Positions 48,555 to 57,533 of a stretch of 64,000 bases of DNA are shown piece by piece. Under the pieces are notes generated by a model that was given only the letters and a program-made list of their open reading frames with translations, was not told where the DNA came from and ran no database searches. Each line of letters starts with the position of its first letter. The stretch's first letter is position 1. A program made the translations under genes and the position numbers. The stretch is from CAXXOK01 sp963666755 (GTDB taxonomy: Bacteria > Bacillota > Clostridia > Christensenellales > Aristaeellaceae): contig CAXXGW010000009.1 of assembly GCA_963666755.2 (NCBI GenBank), positions 310,001-374,000 of the forward strand, read 5' to 3'.

Positions 48555-51500
48555 TGGCCCTGCACGATATCGAGCGCATCAGCCGTGCTCTGCGGGAGGA
48601 TATGCGGCTGGAAACCCTGTATTCCCTTTGCAGCGCTTATGGGGACACAACCGCTGCCCTGTGGCTGGAACATGGTCAGGTGCAATCCCTGACGTATGCC
48701 GATTATGCCCGCATGACTCGCAACTGCGCCGCCGCCATCCGCGCCGCGGTGGACGCGCCGGAAGGCTCGTTTGTGGGCATCTCCATGGATACCTGCAAGG
48801 AATGGTTCCCGATTTTTTGGGGCGTGATTCAGGCCGGGTACAACGCGCTGTTGCTGGATCTGTCCTTGAATGACGAAATGACCCGCTACCTGCTTAACCA
48901 GGCCGGCGCGAAGGCGCTGATCTCCACCAAGGCGCGCGCGCTGGAGAATGGCGTGCGCTGGATTGAAGCCCAGACCCTGTTTGACGCGCCGCCCGCGCCT
49001 GAAGATTTTGCCCCCCGTTACGGCGATCAGGTAGCCCTGTGCACGAGCGGAACGACCGGCACCAGCCGCGTGTTTGTGTATAACGGGCGCGCCGTGGCCG
49101 AGCAGGTGCTCTCCTCCGAGCTATTGTACCGCGAGCAGAAACGCATTGCTGCCAACGCGCCGCGCAGGGCGGTGGCCTTCCTGCCGCTGCACCATGTGTT
49201 CGGCTTCATGGCCAACCTCATGTGGGTGCCCTTTATGGGGTATGCGAATGTGTTTCTGGAAAACCGCACGCCGCAGGCCATTTTGGAAACTGCGCAGGTG
49301 TGCAAGCCTGATCTGCTGATCGCGGTGCCGCTGCTGGCCAATAACTTCTGTGCCGGGCTGCAAAAAAACCTCGCTAAGCAGAGCGCGTTTAAGCGCGGCA
49401 TGTTCCGCACCCTCAAGGGGATCAGCCTCGGGGTGCAGGCCATAGCGCCCTCCGTGGGCTTGTGGCTGGCGGAAAAAGTGCTCTTTGCCGGTGTGGATCG
49501 GAAGCTGCTGGGCACGCACCTCAAGGCGATCATTCTGGGCGGCAGCCATACCCCCAGCGAGCATCTGTGGACGCTGAACGCCCTGGGTTATTACACTGTC
49601 TGCGGCTTTGGCATGACCGAAACCGCCGTGACCAGTGTGGAAACGAGCCTGAACCTGCGCAAGCGGGTCAGCGGCTCGGTAGGCAAGCCCCTGAGCAATG
49701 TGGAATACCGCGTGCGCCCCAGCGAAGCCCGCGGCCGCCGCGGCGAGATGCTCATCCGGGGCAACAGCCTGCACACCGGCCGGCTGGTGGATGGGCAGCT
49801 GCTCCCGCCGGATACGCTGGAAGGCGGCTGGTACCCCACCGGCGATGTGGTGCGGCTGGAAAAGGGCGACCGCATGTTTGTGGAAGGCCGCTGCAAGGAC
49901 GTAATCATCAACGAATCCGGCGAGAACGTCTACCCGGACGAGCTGGAGGATGTGTTCTCCGCCACGGAGGGCGTGGAGCAGTTTACCGTGCTGGGCGTGC
50001 GCAAACCCGGTAAGCACCAGCAGTATGAGGATATTGTGCTGGTGATGAACGTGGGCGACCATTACAAGGACGACGCGTTTCTGGAAGGGATGGTGCGGCA
50101 GATCGCGGCCCTAAACGCCAAGCTGCCCACCTTGAAGCGCCTCAACCGTGTACTGGTTACGCCGGAAAAGCTCCCGCTGGTGAACGGCATCAAGGTGAAG
50201 CGACTGGCCCTGAAAGCCCTGCTGGAAGAAAACAAGATCGCCTACCGCGACCTGCGCCTGCACGCCGGCAAGGCGGCGCCCGCCGAGCCGCCCGCGCCTG
50301 AGGTGGTGGCGCGCGAGGTGCAGCCTACCGACCTCAAACTGGAGGAGATTCACCAGAAGGTGCGCACCCTCTACGCCGATGCGCTTTCGTTGGAAGTGGG
50401 CGGCTTTGCCGACGACGCGCACTTTATTGACGATCTGGGCGGCGACAGCCTGCAGGTGCTGGCGGCTGCGCTTAAAGCAGAAGAGCAGTTCAGCGTGACC
50501 ATTCCGGTGGAGGAATACGGCCGCTGCACCAGCGTGAACGACATGAGCGCGCTGATCTACGCCAAGCTGAACGGCGTAGGCGCGTATGAGAATCAATCCC
50601 AGCCGGACGAGGAGATCACCCCTGTGACCCGCTTTGAGGATGCGCCGGAGTTTCTGGCCTTCCAGAAGCGCATGCAGGCGCTGATGGCCGAAGGGGAGGA
50701 CAACCCCTACTTTGTGTGCCACGAATCGCCCTTGCGGGATACCAGCCTGATGGCGGGGCACCGGGTGCTCAACTTTGGCTCCTACAATTACACGGGTATG
50801 AGCGGCCGCCCCGAGGTGATGGCCGCCGCCAAGGCCGCCATCGACAAGTACGGCACCAGCGCCAGCGGCAGCCGCCTGCTGGCCGGGGAAAAGAAGCTGC
50901 ATCAGGAGCTGGAAGCCGAGCTGGCCGACTGGAAGCATGCCGAGGATTGCCTGGTGCTGGTGGGCGGGCACTCCACCAACGTGACGGCGGTGGGCAACTT
51001 CTGCGGTAAGAACGACCTGATTGTGTACGACGCGCTGGCCCACAACAGCATCGAGCAGGGCTGCCGCCTGAGCCGCGCAACCTCCAAACCCTTCCCGCAC
51101 AACGATCCGGAAGCGCTGGAGAGCATCCTGCGCACGCAGCGCAACCGCTACGCCAAGGTGCTGATTATTATCGAGGGCGCGTACAGCATGGACGGCGATA
51201 TTGCCGATGTACCGGCGTTTGTGGCGCTCAAGAAGAAGTACGGCTGCTTCCTGATGGTGGATGAAGCCCACAGTGCCTGCGTGATCGGCGAAACCGGCGG
51301 CGGTGTGGATGAGTACTTTGGCCTTGCCCCCACCGATGTGGATATCAAGATGGGCACGCTCTCCAAGGGCATGGGCGCATGCGGCGGTTATCTGGCAGGC
51401 TCGCGCAACCTGATTGAGTACCTGCGCTACAACCTGCCGGGGTTCGTGTTCAGCGTGGGCATCTCGCCGCCTCTGGCGGCCGCCGCGCTGGAAAGCGTGC

Positions 51501-51859
51501 GCCAGTTGCGCCACAACCCCCAGATCATGGCGGACATGCGGCGCAACATCGACCTGTTTGCAAGCGAAGCGCGCAAGCGCAATCTGGACATCTGCCTTGC
51601 CGGGCACACCGCGGTGATCCCTGTGCTGATCGGCAAGGACGAGGACGCTTTCCTCCTGTCCAACAAAATGCGGGAACGCGGGGTGTTCGTGCCCCCGGCG
51701 GTGTACCCTGCCGTACCGAAGAACAAAGCCAGACTGCGTTTCTGCGTGATCAGCGAGCACAGGCCGGAGCAGATTGTGCAGGCGCTGGACACGCTGGTCG
51801 AGCTGGCGCAGGAGCTGCACATCGCCCTGCCCGCTCCCGCCGGAACGGAGAAAGCCTGA
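48554..51859 (+). CDS. Acyl-AMP ligase / acyl carrier protein / serine palmitoyltransferase-like trifunctional protein
   Basis: 1101 residues in three modules. (1) 1 to about 570: ANL adenylation enzyme with CTSGTTGTSR (164-169 core), GFGMTETA (351-358), GWYPTGDVV, GRCKDVIINESGENVYPDE and Lys547. (2) After a Pro/Ala linker, about 600-680: acyl carrier protein with phosphopantetheine Ser632 in GGDSLQ. (3) About 715-1090: PLP alpha-oxoamine synthase with NFGSYNYTGMSGRPEVM, ASGSRLLAGEKKLHQELE, HNSIEQGCRLS, DEAHSACVIGETGGG and PLP Lys938 in TLSKGMGACGGYL. GSYNYTGM, FPHNDPEALE and GAYSMDGD match bacterial serine palmitoyltransferases better than AONS or KBL. Inferred job: activate a fatty acid, hold it on the ACP, and condense it with an amino acid, probably serine, to a 3-keto long-chain base. 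Confidence 0.92.
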   Translation: MALHDIERISRALREDMRLETLYSLCSAYGDTTAALWLEHGQVQSLTYADYARMTRNCAAAIRAAVDAPEGSFVGISMDTCKEWFPIFWGVIQAGYNALLLDLSLNDEMTRYLLNQAGAKALISTKARALENGVRWIEAQTLFDAPPAPEDFAPRYGDQVALCTSGTTGTSRVFVYNGRAVAEQVLSSELLYREQKRIAANAPRRAVAFLPLHHVFGFMANLMWVPFMGYANVFLENRTPQAILETAQVCKPDLLIAVPLLANNFCAGLQKNLAKQSAFKRGMFRTLKGISLGVQAIAPSVGLWLAEKVLFAGVDRKLLGTHLKAIILGGSHTPSEHLWTLNALGYYTVCGFGMTETAVTSVETSLNLRKRVSGSVGKPLSNVEYRVRPSEARGRRGEMLIRGNSLHTGRLVDGQLLPPDTLEGGWYPTGDVVRLEKGDRMFVEGRCKDVIINESGENVYPDELEDVFSATEGVEQFTVLGVRKPGKHQQYEDIVLVMNVGDHYKDDAFLEGMVRQIAALNAKLPTLKRLNRVLVTPEKLPLVNGIKVKRLALKALLEENKIAYRDLRLHAGKAAPAEPPAPEVVAREVQPTDLKLEEIHQKVRTLYADALSLEVGGFADDAHFIDDLGGDSLQVLAAALKAEEQFSVTIPVEEYGRCTSVNDMSALIYAKLNGVGAYENQSQPDEEITPVTRFEDAPEFLAFQKRMQALMAEGEDNPYFVCHESPLRDTSLMAGHRVLNFGSYNYTGMSGRPEVMAAAKAAIDKYGTSASGSRLLAGEKKLHQELEAELADWKHAEDCLVLVGGHSTNVTAVGNFCGKNDLIVYDALAHNSIEQGCRLSRATSKPFPHNDPEALESILRTQRNRYAKVLIIIEGAYSMDGDIADVPAFVALKKKYGCFLMVDEAHSACVIGETGGGVDEYFGLAPTDVDIKMGTLSKGMGACGGYLAGSRNLIEYLRYNLPGFVFSVGISPPLAAAALESVRQLRHNPQIMADMRRNIDLFASEARKRNLDICLAGHTAVIPVLIGKDEDAFLLSNKMRERGVFVPPAVYPAVPKNKARLRFCVISEHRPEQIVQALDTLVELAQELHIALPAPAGTEKA

Positions 51860-52052
51860 GCTGAAGCGAGAGTGTAAACGCGGCTTGCTTTGCGGAAAGG
51901 CTGTGCTGCCGGGCGGAAACGCAGGAGTGAAGTTTAGCGTTTTTCACGGAAGGCGAACCGTAACGCAGCCAAGAAGGGGCTAAGGTTTCGTTTCCGGCAA
52001 GGGAACAAACCCTGCGGGGGTTGCCAGACTGTCGTTAACCCCGCCGCAGCGG
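51860..52052. other. Intergenic stretch after the trifunctional gene
   Basis: No gene and no clear terminator directly after the stop codon. Leads into repeat copy C. Confidence 0.4.
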
Positions 52053-52166
52053 TGATGGGTCAAGGGCGAATAGCCCTTGCAGGGTCTGGGGTGGAACCCC
52101 AACGTATTCTTAGTAAGCATTTTCGCGTAGCGAGCGAACAGCCCGAAGGGCTATGAGGCGAGCGAA
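52053..52166. repeat. Dispersed hairpin repeat, copy C
   Basis: GATGGGTCAAGGGCGAATAG with its CCCTTG partner and GGGGT-gga-ACCCC correspond to copies A/B with the middle hairpin deleted. The second module (GCGAGCGAACAGCCCGAAGG, GCTATGAGGCGAGCG) at 52128-52166 is shared with copy D. Lies between two convergent genes. Confidence 0.75.
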
Positions 52167-52169
52167 ATA

Positions 52170-52210
52170 AAAACGGGACAAAGGCCATAAGCCCTTGTCC
52201 CGTTTTATTT
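52170..52210. terminator. Bidirectional terminator
   Basis: AAAACGGGACAA pairs with TTGTCCCGTTTT; T tracts on both strands. Serves convergent transcription from the trifunctional gene (+) and the small membrane protein (-). Confidence 0.8.
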
Positions 52211-52213
52211 CCA

Positions 52214-52570
52214 TTATTTCGGCTCGCCGTGGCGCAGCGCCGCCGCTGCCGGAATTGCCAGGAAGATCAACCAGCCCGGATGCCACAGGTGGAAGAAGAA
52301 CCCCAGAATCAGATAGATGAGTGTAATCATGACCGGATTGAACCAACGGTCCACCGCGTTTTTCGGCTTCATGTAGTACAGCGGGATGGTCAGGAACACC
52401 AGCCAGCCGGGGTGCCAGAGCCCAAACCCGAACCCCAGCACCAGGTACAGGAAAGTGATAAACGTGGGGTAGAACCCATCCCACCGGCGCTCCGCCGATT
52501 GGGCACGCTCGCGCTCCTTGGCTTCGAAGTAACTCCCCTCAGGCCCAAGGGGGCTGTTGGAATCCGTCAT
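52214..52570 (-). CDS. Small membrane protein with a duplicated hairpin
   Basis: 118 residues. A hydrophilic N-terminus (about 1-32), then two near-identical membrane units: FLYLVLGFGFGLWHPGWLVF and LIYLILGFFFHLWHPGWLIF, each ending FLTIP or FLAIP, separated by a basic loop (YYMKPKNAVDRWF). The L-W-H-P-G-W motif is repeated exactly. No family with a known function recognised. Start MTDSNS chosen because AGGAGG sits 8 nt upstream; an earlier ATG is too close to it. Confidence 0.8.
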   Translation of the reverse strand: MTDSNSPLGPEGSYFEAKERERAQSAERRWDGFYPTFITFLYLVLGFGFGLWHPGWLVFLTIPLYYMKPKNAVDRWFNPVMITLIYLILGFFFHLWHPGWLIFLAIPAAAALRHGEPK

Positions 52571-52671
52571 GGGCATATCCTCCTACGATTTGTTTTCAGG
52601 GGAAAGGGCGGCCGTTGCGCCGCCCTTGACCGTTATGTAGCGCCACGCCGTTGGCGTGTTGCGTTCCGGGT

Positions 52672-53214
52672 TCAGGCTTCGGGCTCCAGAAGACCGAGGT
52701 TCCCTTCCTTGCGCAGGTAGAGCACATTGGTGCGGTTGGTATCGACATTCACGAAAACGAAGAAGCTGTGCCCCAGCAGTTCCATCTGCAAAATGGCGTC
52801 GTCCACCGACATGGGGCGCACGGGGAAGAACTTGGTGCGCACCACTTTGCGCTTGTCCTCCTCGGGGGTTTCGGGCGCTTCGGCATACTCGTACTCGTTG
52901 GTCTGGAAGGCATCATCCCGTACGCGCTTGCCGAGCTTGGTACGGTGTTTGTGAATCTGCTTTTCAAGCTTGGCCAGTGCCTGATCGATGCTCACATAGA
53001 GGTTCTCGTCGTTGGTGGCTTCGGCGCGGATCAGCACACCCTCCACAGGTACGGTAATTTCGCAGGTGCGGCGGTTGTTCTTCTCCCGGGTCAGGCGTAC
53101 GATCATCTCGGTATCGGAATGCAGGTAACGCTCCATCTTGGCGGTTTTTTTCAAAACCCGTTCGGTAACGCCCGCAGAAACGCTCATATTCTTGCCGGTA
53201 ATGGTGGTCTTCAT
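52672..53214 (-). CDS. hpf: Ribosome hibernation promoting factor, long form
   Basis: 180 residues. N-terminal S30AE/HPF domain (MKTTITGKNMSVSAGVTERV, then CEITVPVEGVLIRAEAT, LYVSIDQALAKLEKQI) and a C-terminal dimerisation domain (VRTKFFPVRPMSVDDAILQM, ELLGHSFFVFVN, NVLYLRKEGNLGLLEPE), joined by an acidic linker. The long form dimerises 70S ribosomes to 100S in stationary phase. ATG after AAAGGAG at 9 nt. Confidence 0.96.
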   Translation of the reverse strand: MKTTITGKNMSVSAGVTERVLKKTAKMERYLHSDTEMIVRLTREKNNRRTCEITVPVEGVLIRAEATNDENLYVSIDQALAKLEKQIHKHRTKLGKRVRDDAFQTNEYEYAEAPETPEEDKRKVVRTKFFPVRPMSVDDAILQMELLGHSFFVFVNVDTNRTNVLYLRKEGNLGLLEPEA

Positions 53215-53423
53215 GGTCGTCGGCTCCTTTGCGTGTAAAATCAGTGGGCGGGATGGTTCCCGCCGCGCGGGTGCCGCATCGGTCGGTTCAAGGGTCCCAC
53301 GCTCCTTTCCAACGCCGGTCGAATCGGGAGTCTGCTCCTGTACAAGCATTTCGACGTCCGGATGATTTTTCCTTCCGCCGACGGCAAGGGGGCGACAGCC
53401 GATTCCTTGGCTTCGTTATCCTT

Positions 53424-53451
53424 ATCATACCCGAACGCGGATAAAATCAAA
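53424..53451 (-). promoter_or_regulatory. Possible promoter of hpf
   Basis: Minus strand -35 TTTGAT (53446-53451), 16-bp spacer, -10 TATGAT (53424-53429). Leader would be about 200 nt. The stretch 53452-53700 upstream has nothing assignable. Confidence 0.4.
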
Positions 53452-53715
53452 CAGATTTCGGCTACAGCCGGAGTTTTTGCGACTTAAAACCGCCAAATTG
53501 CCGCCGAATGCGCCGGACTGCTGATCTGGGCAATCGGAAACAGGGAGAAGAAAGAACCTTCCGGGTGCGGATGGACAGTCTGCCGAAGGACGCGCAGGTG
53601 CAAAAGGCACAGCTTTTCATCAGAAAATGTCTGTGCCCTGTGGCGCCATGCCGCAATGCCCGCCTTAGGGAGAGAGTGAGGCCTTCCGCCTTGTCAAAAC
53701 GCCGATACACAAACG

Positions 53716-53950
53716 GGGCCGCGCCTGTGCGCGGCCCTCAGCATGTCAAAAAACCCGTTTGGGTCGCTATTGCCACTCGCCTCATACCCCTGCGGGCTGT
53801 TCGCTCGCTTGTGCTATGCGTTGCAACGCAAGGCTTTGGGGTTCCACCCCAAACCCCGCCAAGGGTTTCACCCTTGGAACCTGACAAGGGATTTCATCCC
53901 TTGACCCCACTTTTTCGACAGCAACGGGGCCGCGCCTGTGCGCGGCCCCG
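53716..53950. repeat. Dispersed hairpin repeat, copy D, flanked by two copies of a GC-rich hairpin
   Basis: Core 53753-53910 on the minus strand reads the same modules as copies A-C: GGGTCAAGGGATGAAATCCC, CCAAGGGTGAAACCCTTGG, TTTGGGGTGGAACCCCAAA, then AGCGAGCGAACAGCCCGCAG and TATGAGGCGAG. It is bracketed by GGGCCGCGC-ctgt-GCGCGGCCC hairpins at 53716-53737 and 53926-53949, 211 bp apart; the second lies just past the livF stop and can serve as its terminator. Confidence 0.8.
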
Positions 53951-54007
53951 TGCCAATGCTTCGGGAAAGTTGGGAGCACTCAACCCGGTTCGGCTCCCGG
54001 AACTGCC

Positions 54008-54718
54008 TCAGGCGCCCAGATAGGCGTTTTGCACCTTTTCGTCGTTCAGCAGGTCGGCGGCTCGGCCTTCCATGACAATGTGCCCGGTTTCCAGCACGTA
54101 GGCGCGGTTGGCGGTGGAAAGTGCCATATGCGCGTTCTGTTCCACCAGCAGGATGGTGGTGCCTTCCTTGTTGATGTCGCGGATGATGGAGAAAATCTCC
54201 TCCACCAGGATGGGGGAAAGGCCCATCGAGGGCTCGTCCATCATCAGCAGCGTGGGGTGTGCCATCAGCGCGCGGGCGGTTGCCAGCATTTGCTGCTCGC
54301 CGCCGGAAAGTGTGCCCGCCATCTGGCGGATGCGCTCCTTCAGCCGCGGAAAATGCCCGAACACCATGTCCAGATCACTTTGCAGCTCGCCCTTGTCACG
54401 GCGGGTGTACGCGCCCATCTCCAGATTTTCCTGCACGGTCATCTGGCTGAAAATGCGGCGGCCCTCCGGCACCTGCGCAAGGCCCATGCTGACCAGCTTG
54501 TAGGCGTCCAGATCGTTCAGCGACCGACCGTTGAAGCTGACCTGCCCCCCGCGCGACGGGATCAGCCGGGAAACTGCGTGCAGGATGGAGGTTTTGCCCG
54601 CGCCGTTGGCCCCGATCAGGGATACGATTTCGCCCTGCTCCACGGAAAAGCTTACATCAAACAGCGCGTGGATAGCGCCATAGAAAACGTTCAGGTTGCT
54701 TACTTCAAGCATTGCCAT
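54008..54718 (-). CDS. livF: Branched-chain amino acid ABC transporter ATP-binding protein LivF
   Basis: 236 residues. Walker A GANGAGKTS, signature LSGGEQQMLATARAL, Walker B LLMMDEPSMGLSP, His-loop LLVEQNAHMAL, and the LivF-type YVLETGHIVMEG. Last gene of the operon livK-livH-livMG-livF. Start at MAMLEVSN has AGGAGGAGGG 8 nt upstream; it overlaps the livMG stop by 14 bp. Confidence 0.95.
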   Translation of the reverse strand: MAMLEVSNLNVFYGAIHALFDVSFSVEQGEIVSLIGANGAGKTSILHAVSRLIPSRGGQVSFNGRSLNDLDAYKLVSMGLAQVPEGRRIFSQMTVQENLEMGAYTRRDKGELQSDLDMVFGHFPRLKERIRQMAGTLSGGEQQMLATARALMAHPTLLMMDEPSMGLSPILVEEIFSIIRDINKEGTTILLVEQNAHMALSTANRAYVLETGHIVMEGRAADLLNDEKVQNAYLGA

Positions 54719-56555
54719 GGTTTTCGCCCTCCTCCTGCGCTTTGGCGCCGCTGTTGCCGTGGCCCAGGTACGCCTGCACCACTTCCGGGTTGCGGCGGAT
54801 GTCCGCGGGGGTGCCTTCCGCGATCACGCGACCGTAGTTGAGCACGTAGATGCGTTCGCAGATGCCCATGACCAGCTTCATATCATGCTCGATCAGCAGT
54901 ACCGCCACGGAGAACCGGTCGCGGATCAGGCGGATGGTTTCCATCAGCTCGTGGGTTTCGCTGGGGTTCATGCCCGCGGCGGGCTCGTCCAGCAGCAGCA
55001 CCTTGGGGTTGGTGGCCAGCGCACGGCAGATTTCCAGCTTGCGCTGCTGCCCGTACGGCAGGCCGTCGGCAGGCAGGTCGGCACTGTCCTCCATGTTAAA
55101 GACCCGCAGCAGCTCCCGGGCGCGGATGTCGATGCCCTGCTCCTCCCGGGTATAGCGCGGCAGGCGGCAGATGCCGCTGAAGGCCGAGTAGTGCATGCGC
55201 GTGTGGAAAGCGACCTTGATGTTTTCCAGCACCGTCATGCTCTTGAAAAGGCGAATATTCTGGAACGTGCGCGCGATGCCGCTGGCGACGATATCGCAGG
55301 TTTTCTTGCCGACCACGCTCTTGCCCAGCAGCAGGATATCGCCCTCGGTGGGCAGGTAAACGCCCGTCAGCATGTTGAAAACCGTGGTTTTTCCGGCTCC
55401 GTTGGGGCCGATCAGGCCGACGATCTCATTATCCCACAGGCGCAGGTTTACGTTTTCAGCTGCCTGCAGGCCGCCGAAGCGGATGCCCAGGTTGTGGGTT
55501 TCCAACACAGGCGCATCCTCGCCGATATCGTAGCGGGGCATGTCCGGCAGCAGCGCGCCGTGCTCCCGCTTGCGCACCTTGAATACACGGTTAAACCAGC
55601 CGGTTACCGCATCCCACACTACGGTTAGCGAGAACTCCGCCGTGCCCATGAGCCCCTTGGGGCGGAACAGCATCATCAGGATCAGCGCGACGCTGTACAC
55701 CAGCAGCCGGTAATCCGCAAACTGGCGCAGCAGCTCCGGCAGCAGCGTAAGCACCGCCGCGGCGATGATGCTGCCCGTGATGGAGCCCATGCCGCCCAGC
55801 ACCACCATAACCAGATATTCGATGGACTTGTTGAAATCGAACGTCGCCGCCGAAAGCCGCCCAATCTGGTGGGCGTACAGGCCGCCCGCGATGCCCGCGA
55901 AGAAGGCGGCGAACGTGAAGGCGAAAATCTTGTACCGCGTCACGGATATGCCCGTCGCCTCCGCTGCTACGGCGTTCTCCCGGATGGAGAGGATCGCGCG
56001 GCCGTGGCGGGAACGCCCCAGCGTAAACATGATGATGATGACGGCGATCATCAGGAAGTACGTAAGCGAGAAGCTGTTCACGCGCGGGATGCGGCTGATG
56101 CCGCTCGCGCCGCCGGTAATTTGCAGGTTCTGGATAATCACGCGCAGGATTTCGCCGAAACCCAGGGTGATGATGGCCAGATAATCGCCCTTGAGGCGCA
56201 GCGCGGGCACGCCGATGATAAAGCCCGTTACCGCAGCAAGCAGGCCGCCGGCCAGCAGCGAAACCGGCAGGCAGGCCGCCGGATCCCAGCCAAGGTTGGC
56301 GGTGAGCGTCTTGGTCAGGATGCCCGCGGTAAACGCGCCCACGCTCATAAACCCAGCATGGCCCAGCGCAAGTTCGCCCAGGAAGCCGGTGGTCAGGTTC
56401 AGGCTGACCGTCATGATGACGTTAATGCCGATCATGATCAGGATGCCCGCGTAATATTTGTTGATGGCGCCGGAGGCGATCAGCGTGGAAACCGCCGCGT
56501 ACACCAGCAGGATGCCGGACAGGTTCAGCACATAGGATTTAAACTTGCGGTTCAT
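54705..56555 (-). CDS. livM-livG: LivM permease fused to LivG ATPase
   Basis: 616 residues. About 1-315: LivM-type permease with eight or more helices (NLTTGFLGELALGHAGFMSV, VPALRLKGDYLAIITLGFGE, GGMGSITGSI, FRPKGLMG). After a basic linker, about 345-600: LivG ATPase (GLIGPNGAGKTTVFNMLTGV, GIARTFQNIRLFKSMTVLEN, PYGQQRKLEICRAL, LLLDEPAAGMNPSE, LLIEHDMKLVMGICERIYVL). The two are normally separate genes. Start ATG at MNRKFK chosen for GAGG 6 nt upstream; a GTG three codons earlier is possible. Confidence 0.93.
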   Translation of the reverse strand: MNRKFKSYVLNLSGILLVYAAVSTLIASGAINKYYAGILIMIGINVIMTVSLNLTTGFLGELALGHAGFMSVGAFTAGILTKTLTANLGWDPAACLPVSLLAGGLLAAVTGFIIGVPALRLKGDYLAIITLGFGEILRVIIQNLQITGGASGISRIPRVNSFSLTYFLMIAVIIIMFTLGRSRHGRAILSIRENAVAAEATGISVTRYKIFAFTFAAFFAGIAGGLYAHQIGRLSAATFDFNKSIEYLVMVVLGGMGSITGSIIAAAVLTLLPELLRQFADYRLLVYSVALILMMLFRPKGLMGTAEFSLTVVWDAVTGWFNRVFKVRKREHGALLPDMPRYDIGEDAPVLETHNLGIRFGGLQAAENVNLRLWDNEIVGLIGPNGAGKTTVFNMLTGVYLPTEGDILLLGKSVVGKKTCDIVASGIARTFQNIRLFKSMTVLENIKVAFHTRMHYSAFSGICRLPRYTREEQGIDIRARELLRVFNMEDSADLPADGLPYGQQRKLEICRALATNPKVLLLDEPAAGMNPSETHELMETIRLIRDRFSVAVLLIEHDMKLVMGICERIYVLNYGRVIAEGTPADIRRNPEVVQAYLGHGNSGAKAQEEGENHGNA

Positions 56556-56565
56556 GCGCGCCACC

Positions 56566-57456
56566 TCACACTTTCTCGCGCTGCACGCGGCCCAGCATAC
56601 CCGAGGGCTTGAACAGCAGCACGACGATCAGGATGCCGTACACCACCGCGTCGCTCAGTTGCGTGGAGATGAAGCCCTTAGTCAGGCTTTCCGCCACGCC
56701 CATGATAAAGCCGCCCAGCATCGCGCCCGGCAGGATGCCGATGCCGCCCAGCACCGCCGCGATAAAGGCCTTGAGGCCCGGCATGGCGCCCATGGTGGGC
56801 GCGACCGTCGGGTAGGCGATGCAGTACAGGAACGCGCCGATGCCCGCCAGCGCGCAGCCGATGGCAAAGGTCACGGAAATGGTGATGTTGACATTGATGC
56901 CCATCAGGCGCGCGGCGCCCATATCCTCACTGACAGCGCGCATGGCCTTGCCGGTGCGGCTGTTCATGATAAACAGGTTCAGGCCCACCATCAGCAGCAC
57001 CGAAACGAGAATTGTGAGCAGCGTCACAAAGCTCACGCTGACCGGCCCCAGCTGAATCGGCGGTACCGAGAACACCGGCGGGAAGGGCTTCGGATTGGCG
57101 GAGAAAAGCAGCTGTGCACTGTTTTGCAGCAGATAGCTGACGCCGATGGCCGTAATCAGCGAGCAGATGCGCGGGGCTTCGCGCAGGGGCTTGTAGGCCA
57201 CGCGCTCGATCACTACGCCAAAAAGGACGCAGACGAGCATCGAGCCCATCAGCGCCACGGGGAAGGACACCCCGGCGTTGACCATCAGCAGCACCGCCGT
57301 GTAGGAGCCGACCATCATAATATCGCCGTGGGCAAAGTTAATCAGCTTGACGATGCCGTACACCATCGTGTAGCCCAACGCGATCAGCGCGTAGATTGCA
57401 CCGGTGCCCAGACCGTTGAGCAGCTGGTTAAAAAACAGGACCATAGTTTGCACCAT
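56566..57456 (-). CDS. livH: Branched-chain amino acid ABC transporter permease LivH
   Basis: 296 residues, about eight membrane helices: NGLGTGAIYALIALGYTMVY, KLINFAHGDIMMVG, RVAYKPLREAPRICSLITAI, GVSYLLQNSAQLLF, MGAARLMGINVN, LGGIGILPGAMLGGFIMG. Nearly contiguous with livMG. The true start may be the second ATG, four codons in (better-spaced site). Confidence 0.94.
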   Translation of the reverse strand: MVQTMVLFFNQLLNGLGTGAIYALIALGYTMVYGIVKLINFAHGDIMMVGSYTAVLLMVNAGVSFPVALMGSMLVCVLFGVVIERVAYKPLREAPRICSLITAIGVSYLLQNSAQLLFSANPKPFPPVFSVPPIQLGPVSVSFVTLLTILVSVLLMVGLNLFIMNSRTGKAMRAVSEDMGAARLMGINVNITISVTFAIGCALAGIGAFLYCIAYPTVAPTMGAMPGLKAFIAAVLGGIGILPGAMLGGFIMGVAESLTKGFISTQLSDAVVYGILIVVLLFKPSGMLGRVQREKV

Positions 57457-57533
57457 CCTTTTACCGCATACGCGAGCAGACGGAGCCTTGCGCCCGGCGT
57501 GGGCGCGCCCCTCCGCGCGGCCGTTTAACGAAG

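Noticed and set aside
48554..51859. Biotin synthesis enzyme (8-amino-7-oxononanoate synthase)
   Set aside because: An AONS call fits the superfamily only. The attached ligase and ACP, the SPT-like motifs and the absence of other bio genes argue against biotin synthesis.
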